This document shows, piece after piece, positions 1-7,189 of a stretch of DNA of 11,175 nt. Positions within the stretch are counted from its first letter, which is position 1, and each line of letters opens with the position of its first letter. The notes beneath the pieces were generated by a model. That model made no database searches. It had not been told where the DNA came from and was given only the letters and a program-made list of their open reading frames with translations. The stretch covers positions 1 through 11,175 of the forward strand of contig WQUG01000064.1 of assembly GCA_009785855.1 (NCBI GenBank). The letters run 5' to 3'. The stretch comes from Actinomycetes bacterium. Lineage in GTDB: Bacteria > Actinomycetota > Coriobacteriia > WRKU01 > WQUG01. Both the position numbers and the translations under genes were made by a program.

Positions 1-670
1 GCAGCTCAGCCGCGCTCAGTTGCTGACGCGCGACCTCTGCTCCCTGCGTGAAGCAGGAGACGAGGGTCGCGCGAAACTCCTCGAAGCTGATACTCAGGTG
101 CTCGGACAGGTTGGTGACACGCGCCACATTGGACGGCACTCCCCCGGCCTCAGCCACCTGATAGGGGCGATACTTCGGTCGCAAAGCGCGTCCCAACACG
201 CTGAGATCGGTGTTAAAGAGCAGGGCACCGTGCTGCATCAAGGTCGTCTTATGGCGGTATTCTGCCATGCCGCTGAACTTGCGCCCGTCAAGCATCAGGT
301 CGTTTCGCCCGGAAAGCTCCGCATGCAGGCCCAGACGGGCCAGCGCCTCGATCACCGGGCGAGCGAAGGTGCCAAAGTCAGACGCGCGTGAGATGACCCT
401 GCGGGTGATGACCGTGAAACAGAGGTTGCCGCCGTCATGGTAGACCGCTCCCCCGCCCGAGAGGCGACGGACCACGGCGATACCGTGCTCATCGCAGTAG
501 GCGCGATCGACCTGCAGCTCCGTGTTCTGGTGACGCCCGACGACCACAACAGGATCGTTGCGCCAGAGCATGATGACGTCGGCCGGATCCTCTGAGCTGA
601 CGAGCAGTTCCTCGGTCGCCAGGTTGAGCGCTGCCTCCCGTGACTCAGTCGTCAGAAAGCGCAGCATCAT
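1..670 (-). CDS. lplA: Lipoate-protein ligase A family protein, 3' end cut by window edge
   Basis: Partial gene: 223 codons are open from the start to the window edge, so the C-terminus is missing (family members are usually about 330 aa). The predicted reaction is ATP-dependent activation of free lipoate and its transfer to the lipoyl lysine of 2-oxoacid dehydrogenase E2 or glycine-cleavage H protein, in the cytoplasm. Visible motifs of the LplA/BPL catalytic fold are LWRNDPVVVVGRHQN (residues 35-49), RRLSGGGAVYHDGGN (68-82), SGRND (120-124), DGRKFSG (128-134, with K131 as the expected catalytic lysine) and HGALLFNTDL (147-156). I chose the first of two tandem ATG codons, because AGGA lies about 4 nt upstream. 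This start lies inside thrB and overlaps it by 26 bp in another frame. A lipoyl/octanoyl transferase of the same fold is an alternative, but the pattern fits LplA best. Confidence 0.9.
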   Translation of the reverse strand, partial: MMLRFLTTESREAALNLATEELLVSSEDPADVIMLWRNDPVVVVGRHQNTELQVDRAYCDEHGIAVVRRLSGGGAVYHDGGNLCFTVITRRVISRASDFGTFARPVIEALARLGLHAELSGRNDLMLDGRKFSGMAEYRHKTTLMQHGALLFNTDLSVLGRALRPKYRPYQVAEAGGVPSNVARVTNLSEHLSISFEEFRATLVSCFTQGAEVARQQLSAAEL

Positions 671-1601
671 CGATCCTCATCGCGCCCTCGCGCGCGATGG
701 CCAGCGCGAGCGCCTCGGCGCGATCCGGGAACGTGGCGCCGACGCCGGCATTGAAGACCTCAGCGATCGCCTGAGCGCGCTCAAGAGCGGTCGCGTCGTC
801 GCAGGCCAATACGAGCCCGGCGACAGTCGGCCCGGCCCCGGACAGGAAAGCCCCGTCGCAGCCGACCTGCAGCAGCGCCTCACGCAGCGCTGCGAAGTCC
901 TTGATGAGCGTCGCGCGATACGGTTCATGGAGCTTGTCGGTCGTCGCCTCGCGCAGCACATCCGGATGCCCGTCCAGGAGCGCTGCGACCAGCAGCGCGG
1001 TATGCGAGAGGTTGTAGACCGCATCGGCCCGCGCCACCGTGTCCGGCAGGACGCGGCGCGCCTCTGAGGTCGCAAGCTCACGGCGCGAAGGCACGACGAC
1101 GGCCGCGAGCCCGACGGCCGGCTTGATGCTCACGCAGCGCAGATCATCGGCCGACCAGCAGAGCGTGAAGCCTCCCATCAAGGCCGGAGCGACGTTGTCG
1201 GGATGCCCCTCGGCCTGCGTGAGCAGCTCCAGAAGACGTTCGTCGGTCGGACCGGCGGCCAGCCCTTGACGGGCGAGCAGCTCGCGTGCCAGGAGCATAC
1301 CGCCGACGAGCGCCGTCGACGACGAGCCCAGCCCGTTGGCCAGAGGCACGGCTATCTCGCTGGAGATACGCGCCGCAAGTTCAGGTCTCCCTACCTCGGA
1401 AAACACCGTACGCATCGCGTCGATGACGAGGTTGCGGTCCTGCCCCGCCAGCTCATGCGCTCCGATACCACGCGCGGAAAACGACCACTCCGGCGCCAGT
1501 TCGGCCTCGAAGCGGTTATAGAGCGCAAGGGCGATCCCCAGGCAGTCGAAACCCGGACCCAGGTTGGTGGTCGAGGCGGGGACCAGGAAGCCGGCCTTCA
1601 T
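645..1601 (-). CDS. thrB: Homoserine kinase (GHMP kinase family)
   Basis: Phosphorylates L-homoserine to O-phospho-L-homoserine with ATP, the step before threonine synthase; cytoplasmic. The 318-aa product is of typical length. GHMP-kinase signatures are all present: the N-terminal PASTTNLGPGFDCLG (8-22), the glycine/serine-rich ATP loop PLANGLGSSSTALVGG (86-101), EGHPDNVAPALMGG (131-144) and the C-terminal LSGAGPTVAGL (253-263). The open frame extends 31 codons further upstream, but that part is low-complexity shadow of hom. The ATG at 1599-1601 follows GGAGG at 9 nt spacing and gives the normal family N-terminus. The start lies one base after the hom stop codon (TGA-G-ATG), so the two are very likely translated together. 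thrC is not in the window. Confidence 0.96.
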   Translation of the reverse strand: MKAGFLVPASTTNLGPGFDCLGIALALYNRFEAELAPEWSFSARGIGAHELAGQDRNLVIDAMRTVFSEVGRPELAARISSEIAVPLANGLGSSSTALVGGMLLARELLARQGLAAGPTDERLLELLTQAEGHPDNVAPALMGGFTLCWSADDLRCVSIKPAVGLAAVVVPSRRELATSEARRVLPDTVARADAVYNLSHTALLVAALLDGHPDVLREATTDKLHEPYRATLIKDFAALREALLQVGCDGAFLSGAGPTVAGLVLACDDATALERAQAIAEVFNAGVGATFPDRAEALALAIAREGAMRIDDAALSDD

Positions 1602-1602
1602 C

Positions 1603-2889
1603 TCACAGCGCCTCCACCCGGATGAGCGCGGCGATGGACTTGACCACGTCGAGCGCTTCCAGCTCGCCGATGATCGCGCGGATATCAGCCTCACGCGCCC
1701 GATGGGTGACGTAGATGATCTCTGCGGTCCCGTCCTTTGCCACGCCCTGCTGCATGATCGAGCTGAGGCTCACCTCGTGGGCGGCGAACACCGCCGTCAT
1801 CCGGGCGAGCACCCCGCTCTTGTCATCGACGATCATGCGCAGGTAGTAGCAGGTCTCAAGCTCAGAGATCGGACGGATCGCGACCTCGTCGGTACAGGTG
1901 CAGCCGACGACCGTGTTGTTGCTGGACAGGGCGCGCGCCGCCTCTATCACGTCGCCGACCACGGCGCTTGCCGCCGCTCCGGCGCCGGCGCCCTCGCCGA
2001 AGAACATGACGTCGCCGACCGCATCACCCGTCACATAGATCGCGTTGTAGACGCCGCTGACGGCGGCCAGCTGATGCTTGGCCGGGATCATGGTCGGATG
2101 CACGCGGATGTCGATGCCGCCGTCGGTCATGCGCGCGATGGCGAGCAGCTTGATCGCATAGCCCATCTGGGCCGCGTAGGAGACGTCGGTCGAGCACAGA
2201 TCCCGGATGCCCTCGGCATGGACCTGATCGAGCGTGACCGTCGAGTGGAACACGATCGAAGCGAGGAGCGCGATCTTGGCCGCGGCGTCGAGCCCGTCGA
2301 CGTCGGCGGAGGGATCGGCCTCCGCGTAGCCCAGGGCCTGCGCCTCCGCCAGGGCCTCGTCGTAGGAAAGCCCCCGCTCGGCCATGTTGGTGAGCATGTA
2401 GTTGGTCGTGCCGTTGACGATGCCGAGCACGTCGCTGATCTTGTTCGCGGTCAGAGCATGCTTGAGCGGCTCGATGATGGGGATGCCTCCCCCGACGCTC
2501 GCCTCGAAGCGCAGTTCAAGTCCCTGGGCCTCGGCGGTCTTGAGCAGTTCGTGGCCGGAGGTGGCCATGAGGGCCTTGTTCGCGGTCACGACCCGCTTGC
2601 CGGCCGCCAGGGCAGCGACCACCACGTCACGCGCCACTCCCGTACCGCCGATCAGCTCGATGACGATCTCGACCTCCGGGTCGCCGGTCACCGCGAAGGC
2701 GTCATCGGTGCAGATCGCCGGATCGAGACCCAGCTGCGCGAAACGCTTCGTGTTGCGGTCGGCCACGCGCACCAGACGCAGGTCGAGGTCGAAATGACGG
2801 CAGAAGTCATCATGGTGGCGGGACAGGATGTCGATGACCCCGCCACCGACGGTACCCAGCCCGATGAGTCCTATCTTGACAGTATGCAT
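1603..2889 (-). CDS. hom: Homoserine dehydrogenase with C-terminal ACT domain
   Basis: NAD(P)H-dependent reduction of aspartate-4-semialdehyde to L-homoserine, the branch point to threonine and methionine; cytoplasmic. The 428-aa protein has the usual monofunctional Gram-positive architecture. The Rossmann nucleotide loop is GLIGLGTVGGGV (7-18). TANKALMA (103-110) carries the conserved lysine K105. The catalytic block GYAEADPSADVDGLDAAAK (187-205) contains D201 and K205. GIVNGTTNYML (156-166) is also conserved. Residues about 349-425 form an ACT domain (LRMIVDDKSGVLARMTAVFA onward), which in this family usually mediates feedback inhibition by threonine. No aspartokinase domain is fused. The start is supported by GGAG 4 nt upstream and by AGGAGG 12 nt upstream; the latter sits in the 3' arm of a hairpin. 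The gene is tightly coupled to thrB. Confidence 0.97.
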   Translation of the reverse strand: MHTVKIGLIGLGTVGGGVIDILSRHHDDFCRHFDLDLRLVRVADRNTKRFAQLGLDPAICTDDAFAVTGDPEVEIVIELIGGTGVARDVVVAALAAGKRVVTANKALMATSGHELLKTAEAQGLELRFEASVGGGIPIIEPLKHALTANKISDVLGIVNGTTNYMLTNMAERGLSYDEALAEAQALGYAEADPSADVDGLDAAAKIALLASIVFHSTVTLDQVHAEGIRDLCSTDVSYAAQMGYAIKLLAIARMTDGGIDIRVHPTMIPAKHQLAAVSGVYNAIYVTGDAVGDVMFFGEGAGAGAAASAVVGDVIEAARALSSNNTVVGCTCTDEVAIRPISELETCYYLRMIVDDKSGVLARMTAVFAAHEVSLSSIMQQGVAKDGTAEIIYVTHRAREADIRAIIGELEALDVVKSIAALIRVEAL

Positions 2890-2901
2890 AATGCTCCGTT
2901 T

Positions 2902-2935
2902 CCTCCTGTTACTGGGATATCCAGTATACAGGAGG
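2902..2935 (-). promoter_or_regulatory. Hairpin covering the hom Shine-Dalgarno region
   Basis: An inverted repeat lies in the 51-bp gap before hom. The plus-strand arms are CCTCCTGTTACTGG (2902-2915) and CCAGTATACAGGAGG (2921-2935), with loop GATAT. They form 14 base pairs with one single-base bulge (T2927). In the minus-strand RNA the 3' arm ends in CAGGAGG, a strong Shine-Dalgarno 12 nt before the hom ATG, and the 5' arm begins with its complement CCUCC. No U-tract follows, so it is not a classical terminator. The structure is seen directly. A role in translational control of hom, or as a protein operator, is inference. Confidence 0.6.
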
Positions 2936-2940
2936 CGGCC

Positions 2941-3957
2941 TCAGAACAGGATCTGCCAGAGGTTGCGCTTCGCCTGTGCCTGATCGGTCTTCACGATGCT
3001 GTTCCGCTTATCCTTGGCCTGGTCGATCTTGTCTTGTACCGCAAGCGCCTGATCGGACAGATGGCTGCTCAGAGCCGTTATCGCATCAGAGAGGGCAGTG
3101 GCGTTCTTATCGACCCCCGGTAAGGCGTCGACCATCGCGTTATACGTGTCGAAGTCTCCGGTGGTGAAGGCCTTGAAGCCGCCGATCAGCTTGTCGAAGT
3201 CAGCAGAGCTCGTCTTCCAGGCGTCGGTCACCGCCTTCAGTTTGGCCGCGCCATCCGTGTCCGTTGAGAACACTTTCTCAGCGGCAAGCGCGGTGACTCC
3301 GTCAGCGATCTCCTTTTTGCCCTTGGTGAACAGATCGAGGTTCGCCTGCGCCTTGGCCCGGTCCGCAGCCGTATCCTGCGGCGCCGGCATGGCCGTGATA
3401 TCAGCCTCTGCTGCAAGCGCCAGCGACACCTCGCCGGTAGCCGAGAGGGCTGAATCATATTGGGACCGTTGTGCTTGCAGCTCTGTGATCTGCGCATCAT
3501 ACGTCGCGATCTTGGCCAGCCGCGCGCGATGTTCCTGGTCAGCCTTGTTGATCTTGACCGCTGCATAAGCGCCGAAGCCCCCGACCGAAAGCGTGACGAT
3601 CAGCCCGATGCAGATGCCTGCGATCGCGAGACCTTTGCCGCGTTTACCCGCCTTCTTCATCGTCGCCAGCCCGATGATCGAGACGATCACCCCCACCAGC
3701 CCGGTGAAGAACGACAGGATGAAGCCGGTCACCGCCAAGGCGCTCAGGGGCTTCTTCGGCGCCGGTGCTGCGACAGGCTCCGGTGTCGGGGTCGGTGCCG
3801 TTTGCGGGGCCGACCCCGGCGACGGAGCCGCGGCAAAGTCTGGCGCCGGTATCGGTGTCGGTGCCGTTTGCGGGGCCGGCGCCGGTGACGGCGCTGCGGC
3901 AAAGTCTGGCGCCGGTGACGGCGTCGGGGTTGGGTCTTGGTTGACTGGTTGATCCAT
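2941..3957 (-). CDS. Unrecognised membrane protein, Pro/Ala-rich N-terminus, DUF4190-like helices
   Basis: I cannot assign a function to this 338-aa protein. Residues 1-70 are rich in Pro, Ala and Thr and contain two tandem 22-residue units (16-37 and 38-59) starting APDFAAAPSP. Two hydrophobic segments follow, about 72-99 and 110-134, separated by the basic loop MKKAGKRGKG. This arrangement resembles DUF4190-type small membrane domains. Residues about 138-338 are charged and Ala-rich, with likely coiled-coil stretches (138-170) and a Lys-rich tail. There is no cleavable signal peptide, Cys-lipobox or catalytic motif. The even helix number places N- and C-terminal parts on the same side of the membrane, but I cannot tell which. 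The start is firm: AGAGGAG lies 7 nt before the ATG. It begins 29 bp after kdpD, where kdpE would be expected, and probably shares that transcript. Confidence 0.85.
   Translation of the reverse strand: MDQPVNQDPTPTPSPAPDFAAAPSPAPAPQTAPTPIPAPDFAAAPSPGSAPQTAPTPTPEPVAAPAPKKPLSALAVTGFILSFFTGLVGVIVSIIGLATMKKAGKRGKGLAIAGICIGLIVTLSVGGFGAYAAVKINKADQEHRARLAKIATYDAQITELQAQRSQYDSALSATGEVSLALAAEADITAMPAPQDTAADRAKAQANLDLFTKGKKEIADGVTALAAEKVFSTDTDGAAKLKAVTDAWKTSSADFDKLIGGFKAFTTGDFDTYNAMVDALPGVDKNATALSDAITALSSHLSDQALAVQDKIDQAKDKRNSIVKTDQAQAKRNLWQILF
3781..3912. repeat. Two tandem 66-bp units in the membrane protein gene
   Basis: The units 3781-3846 and 3847-3912 are adjacent direct repeats and match at 59 of 66 positions by my alignment. 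Each encodes 22 residues, in frame, so the duplication lengthens the Pro/Ala-rich N-terminal segment without a frameshift. Shared landmarks 66 bp apart are TCGGTGCCGTTTGCGGGGCC (from 3792 and 3858) and AAAGTCTGGCGCCGGT (from 3835 and 3901). Confidence 0.92.
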
Positions 3958-3986
3958 GATCTACTCCTCTCACGAACCTGCGGGTC

Positions 3987-6629
3987 TCAGTCGGTCAGCG
4001 GCAGGCCGAAGCTGAATCGGGCTCCGCCGTCCGGCTTGTTCTCTGCGGTGATCGTACCGCCGTGGGCGTCGATGATCGACTTGCAGATGGCAAGGCCGAG
4101 GCCGAGGCCTTTGCGGGATCCGTCGCTCCTGCTGTCGTCATCCTCGACCTCGGAGAACAGCGTCGTCAGAACCTGCCCGGGGATGCCCGTGCCATCGTCT
4201 TCTACAACGAAGTACGCCTTGCCGCTACGCTGGCGGAGTTTGACCTGGACCTTCACCTCGTCCTCGTTATGGACGAGCGCGTTCTCAAGCAGGTTCATGA
4301 GCACCTGCTCGATGAGGATCCCGTCCATCGGGACCGTGAGGGTCTTGTCGGGAACGTGCGCGCTGATGTGCGCAAGCGGATAGTGCTTGTGGACGCGCTC
4401 GACCGATTCATCGACGATCCTGGCCGCTGACTCCGGGGTCTTGACCAGATGGGCTTCTTCGCCCTTGATACGCGTGACCGAGAGGAGGTTCTCGACCATG
4501 CGGATCAACCAGCTCGAATCGTCGTTGATGGTGTGGAGGAGCTCGTCGTCGGGGTGTTCTTCAAGCAGGGTCGCGCTCGCTTCGTTGATGCCCGTCAGCG
4601 GCATGCGCAGGTCGTGGCTGATCGCGCGCAGGAGGTTGCTGCGGATCTGCTCCTTGACGGTCGATTCGTTCGCGCGACGCTGTGCGTCAGAGAAGGACTG
4701 GCGCTCGAGCGCCATGGCCGCCTGGCTGACGATGAGCTGCAGGAAGAACTTGCTGTCCTGGGAAAGCAGCGGCGTGTCCTTCTCGCGGGCCAGCCCGATC
4801 ACCCCGAGGGTCTTGCCCTGAGTGACCACCGGCAGGTAGAAAGCTTTGGCGCCCTGGAGCGTATCGGTGCCTGCTCCCGCTGGTTTCTGGTTAAGGTAGC
4901 TCCAGTGCGCGACGGCCGCCTCGTCCGGACTCAGGAGGACGTCGGACTCGTCGCCTGGTTTCTTCAGCACGACCGCATTGCCTGTCCTGGAGGGATCGGT
5001 GTAGAAGACGACCGAGCGGTCGAAGAGCTTGGAGATATAGCCGTTGATCTGATCGATGATGTTGGCCGTGCCCCGGGTGACCAGGAGCTTGCGGTTGATC
5101 TCGTAGAGGATCTCGGTGCGCTGCTCGCTTCTGACCGCAAGCTTGGCCTGGGTCTTGACCCGCGAGGTCATCGTCGAGGTGATGATCGCGACCAGGAACA
5201 TGATGAGGAAGGTGATGATATAGTGCGGATCGATCGCCGTGAAGGTATAGGCCGGATGGATGAACAGGAAGTTGAAGAGCAGGACGCTGATGACCGAGGA
5301 CACCGCGCCGTAGATGAAGCCTTTCGTGATGCGCGCGATGATCAGCACGGCCAGGAGGTAGACCATGATGACGTTCTGGTCGCCGATCCTGATCGCGGTC
5401 AGCCCGTAGGAGATCCCGGTGGCTGCCACGAGAAGACCGAGGGACTTGAGCGTGTCGAACCATGAGAAGGCGAGGTCGCGGCGCCAGGGGCGGCGGATGT
5501 TCTTATCTGCGAAACCGCCGGTGTTCGGGATCACATGGATCTCGATGTTGGGGAGCAGCGCGCTGAGGCGATCCTCGAAATCCGCGCGCAGGAAGTGGCG
5601 ATGACGGCTCTTGCCGATGACGACGTTCGTGATGCCGCTGAGCTTAGCGTATTCGGCGATGGCGCCGGCGACATCGAGCCCGCAGAGCGTGACGATCTCT
5701 GCCCCCAGACGCTCGGCGAGCGCCATGTTCGTGCGGATGCTGCGCCGCTGCTCCTCGCTTAAGTCATCGGCGTCCTTGCTCTCGACGTAGACGGCGACCC
5801 AGGGGATGAAGAAGGCGCTTGCCATGCGCGCGGCCCAGCGGATACAGCGCGCCGACGAGGGATGGTGAGTGACCGAGACCATGAGCTTCTGGCTGGCCAT
5901 CTTCTCGGTGACCTGACGCTCGCTCTGGTTGTCGTGGCTGATGCGATCCGCGACCTTGCGCATCGCGATCTCGCGCAGGAGCTTGAGGTTGCTCGTCGTG
6001 AAGAAGTGGTCCATGGCCGCGGCGGCGCGCTCGGGGCGATAGATCTTGCCCTCCTCGAAGCGTTGCAGCAGCTCATCAGGTTCGATGTCGACGATCTTGA
6101 CCTTGTCGGCCTGGTCGAAGATGTAGTCGGGGACGGTCTCGCCCACGGTGATCTTCGTGATGTCGCCGACGACGTTGTTCAGGCTCTCGATATGCTGGAC
6201 GTTGACGGTGGTGTAGACGTTGATACCCGCGTTGAGCAGCTCCTCGACGTCCTGATAGCGCTTCGTGTTACGGCAGCCCTCGGCGTTGGTGTGAGCGAGT
6301 TCATCGATCAGTATCAGCTGGGGTTTGCGCTGAAGCGCCGCGTCGAGATCGAACTCGCGCAGTTCGATGCCCTTGTAGGAGATGATCTTGAGCGGCAGGC
6401 TCGGCAGACCTTCGAGCAGCGCGAGGGTCTCAGGGCGCGCGTGAGGCTCGACATAGCCGACCAGAAGATCGACCCCGGAGGCATGGAGCTCCTGAGCCTC
6501 GTCGAGCATCGCATAGGTCTTGCCGACTCCGGCGGCATAGCCGAAGAATATCTTCAGCTTGCCGCGGGTGCTCTCGGTCGCCTGAGCTTCTTCGAGCAGT
6601 CCTTCTGGATCGGGACGTAGCTCATCCAT
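3987..6629 (-). CDS. kdpD: Potassium-sensing histidine kinase KdpD
   Basis: Membrane sensor kinase that controls kdp expression in response to K+ limitation or osmotic stress. The 880-aa protein is full length for the family. In order it has: the KdpD N-terminal domain with Walker A GYAAGVGKT (30-38) and Walker B-like LILIDELAHTN (105-115); a universal-stress-protein-like domain (about 248-367); four membrane helices (about 390-412, 416-434, 437-457, 468-488); a GAF-like domain (about 505-640); a HisKA domain with the phospho-acceptor in RAISHDLRMPLTG (H672); and a HATPase domain with N box NLLENALVHN (779-788), DDGTGIP (811-817) and GLGLGLAI (841-848). The start overlaps the kdpC stop by one base (TGATG). 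There is no clear Shine-Dalgarno, suggesting translational coupling. No kdpE follows. Confidence 0.97.
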   Translation of the reverse strand: MDELRPDPEGLLEEAQATESTRGKLKIFFGYAAGVGKTYAMLDEAQELHASGVDLLVGYVEPHARPETLALLEGLPSLPLKIISYKGIELREFDLDAALQRKPQLILIDELAHTNAEGCRNTKRYQDVEELLNAGINVYTTVNVQHIESLNNVVGDITKITVGETVPDYIFDQADKVKIVDIEPDELLQRFEEGKIYRPERAAAAMDHFFTTSNLKLLREIAMRKVADRISHDNQSERQVTEKMASQKLMVSVTHHPSSARCIRWAARMASAFFIPWVAVYVESKDADDLSEEQRRSIRTNMALAERLGAEIVTLCGLDVAGAIAEYAKLSGITNVVIGKSRHRHFLRADFEDRLSALLPNIEIHVIPNTGGFADKNIRRPWRRDLAFSWFDTLKSLGLLVAATGISYGLTAIRIGDQNVIMVYLLAVLIIARITKGFIYGAVSSVISVLLFNFLFIHPAYTFTAIDPHYIITFLIMFLVAIITSTMTSRVKTQAKLAVRSEQRTEILYEINRKLLVTRGTANIIDQINGYISKLFDRSVVFYTDPSRTGNAVVLKKPGDESDVLLSPDEAAVAHWSYLNQKPAGAGTDTLQGAKAFYLPVVTQGKTLGVIGLAREKDTPLLSQDSKFFLQLIVSQAAMALERQSFSDAQRRANESTVKEQIRSNLLRAISHDLRMPLTGINEASATLLEEHPDDELLHTINDDSSWLIRMVENLLSVTRIKGEEAHLVKTPESAARIVDESVERVHKHYPLAHISAHVPDKTLTVPMDGILIEQVLMNLLENALVHNEDEVKVQVKLRQRSGKAYFVVEDDGTGIPGQVLTTLFSEVEDDDSRSDGSRKGLGLGLAICKSIIDAHGGTITAENKPDGGARFSFGLPLTD

Positions 6630-7189
6630 CAGAGTAAGCCATCAAGCGCGAGGTTGACTTTAAGTACGTTGACGGCAGGCTCCCCGATGAAACCGGCCAG
6701 ACGCCCCGTCGTGTACCTCTTGATGGTGGCGCGGACCGCTGCCTCGCTCAGGCCGCGCTCGCGCGCGATGCGGGCGACCTGCCAGTCAGCAGCCGCCGGT
6801 GAGATCGAGGGGTCGACCCCTGAGCCCGAAGCCGTCACGAGATCGGCCGGGATCGGCGCCGTGTTGCCGGGGTCGAGGCTGCGGAGCCACTGGACGCGCT
6901 CTGCGACCAGCTTCTTCTGGGCATCGGAGGCAGGCCCCAGGTTCGAGACCGTCATCGGGCGGCCGATCAGGTACTTGGGTTCCGTGAACTTCTGCGCGAT
7001 GAGCTCAGAGCCGAAGTCCTTCTTCGTGCCGTCCTTGAGCGTGATGGTGATGATGCTGCCCTTGGCCTGCTGGGGGAAGATCAGGCTGACGACGCCGGTC
7101 ATAACGCCGGTGTAGATCACGCCGCATATCACGATCATCACCAACAGGATGAGCGCCGCAGGACGCAGCTGTTTCAGAAAGACCCGCAT
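6629..7189 (-). CDS. kdpC: K+-transporting ATPase subunit KdpC
   Basis: Accessory subunit of the KdpFABC complex that stabilises the assembly and raises the apparent ATP affinity of KdpB. The 186-aa protein has a single N-terminal membrane helix (about 10-35) and an extracytoplasmic domain. KdpC family motifs are GSELIAQ (60-66), YLIGRPM (73-79), PADLVTASGSGVDPSISP (114-131), AADWQVARIA (133-142) and the C-terminal GEPAVNVLKVNLALDGLL (169-186). The ATG follows the kdpB TAG with no intervening base, and the ribosome binding site (GGGGTGAGA) lies inside the end of kdpB. The stop overlaps the kdpD start by one base. Confidence 0.97.
   Translation of the reverse strand: MRVFLKQLRPAALILLVMIVICGVIYTGVMTGVVSLIFPQQAKGSIITITLKDGTKKDFGSELIAQKFTEPKYLIGRPMTVSNLGPASDAQKKLVAERVQWLRSLDPGNTAPIPADLVTASGSGVDPSISPAAADWQVARIARERGLSEAAVRATIKRYTTGRLAGFIGEPAVNVLKVNLALDGLL

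Noticed and set aside
1602..1694. N-terminal extension of thrB to an ATG at 1694
   Set aside because: The 31 extra residues are Ser/Arg/Trp low complexity lying wholly inside hom. The ATG at 1601 has GGAGG and the conserved family N-terminus.
2902..2935. Intrinsic terminator between the membrane protein gene and hom
   Set aside because: The stem is followed by AAACGG in the direction of transcription and not by a U-tract, and the 3' arm carries the hom SD. I list it as a regulatory hairpin instead.
1564..3123. 519-codon open frame on the plus strand opposite hom
   Set aside because: It is rich in Arg, Asp, Gly and His and has no recognisable domain. It mirrors hom codons with GC-rich third positions, so it is a high-GC antisense shadow.
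4449..5465. 338-codon plus-strand frame opposite kdpD
   Set aside because: Asp/Arg/Glu/Val-rich antisense shadow of the KdpD membrane and GAF region; no motif and no convincing start context.
5500..5900. c-di-AMP binding motif in the KdpD universal-stress-protein-like domain
   Set aside because: The S. aureus KdpD motif includes an FTAxY element. Here the matching place reads WVAVY, as in ordinary KdpD proteins, so I make no claim of c-di-AMP binding.
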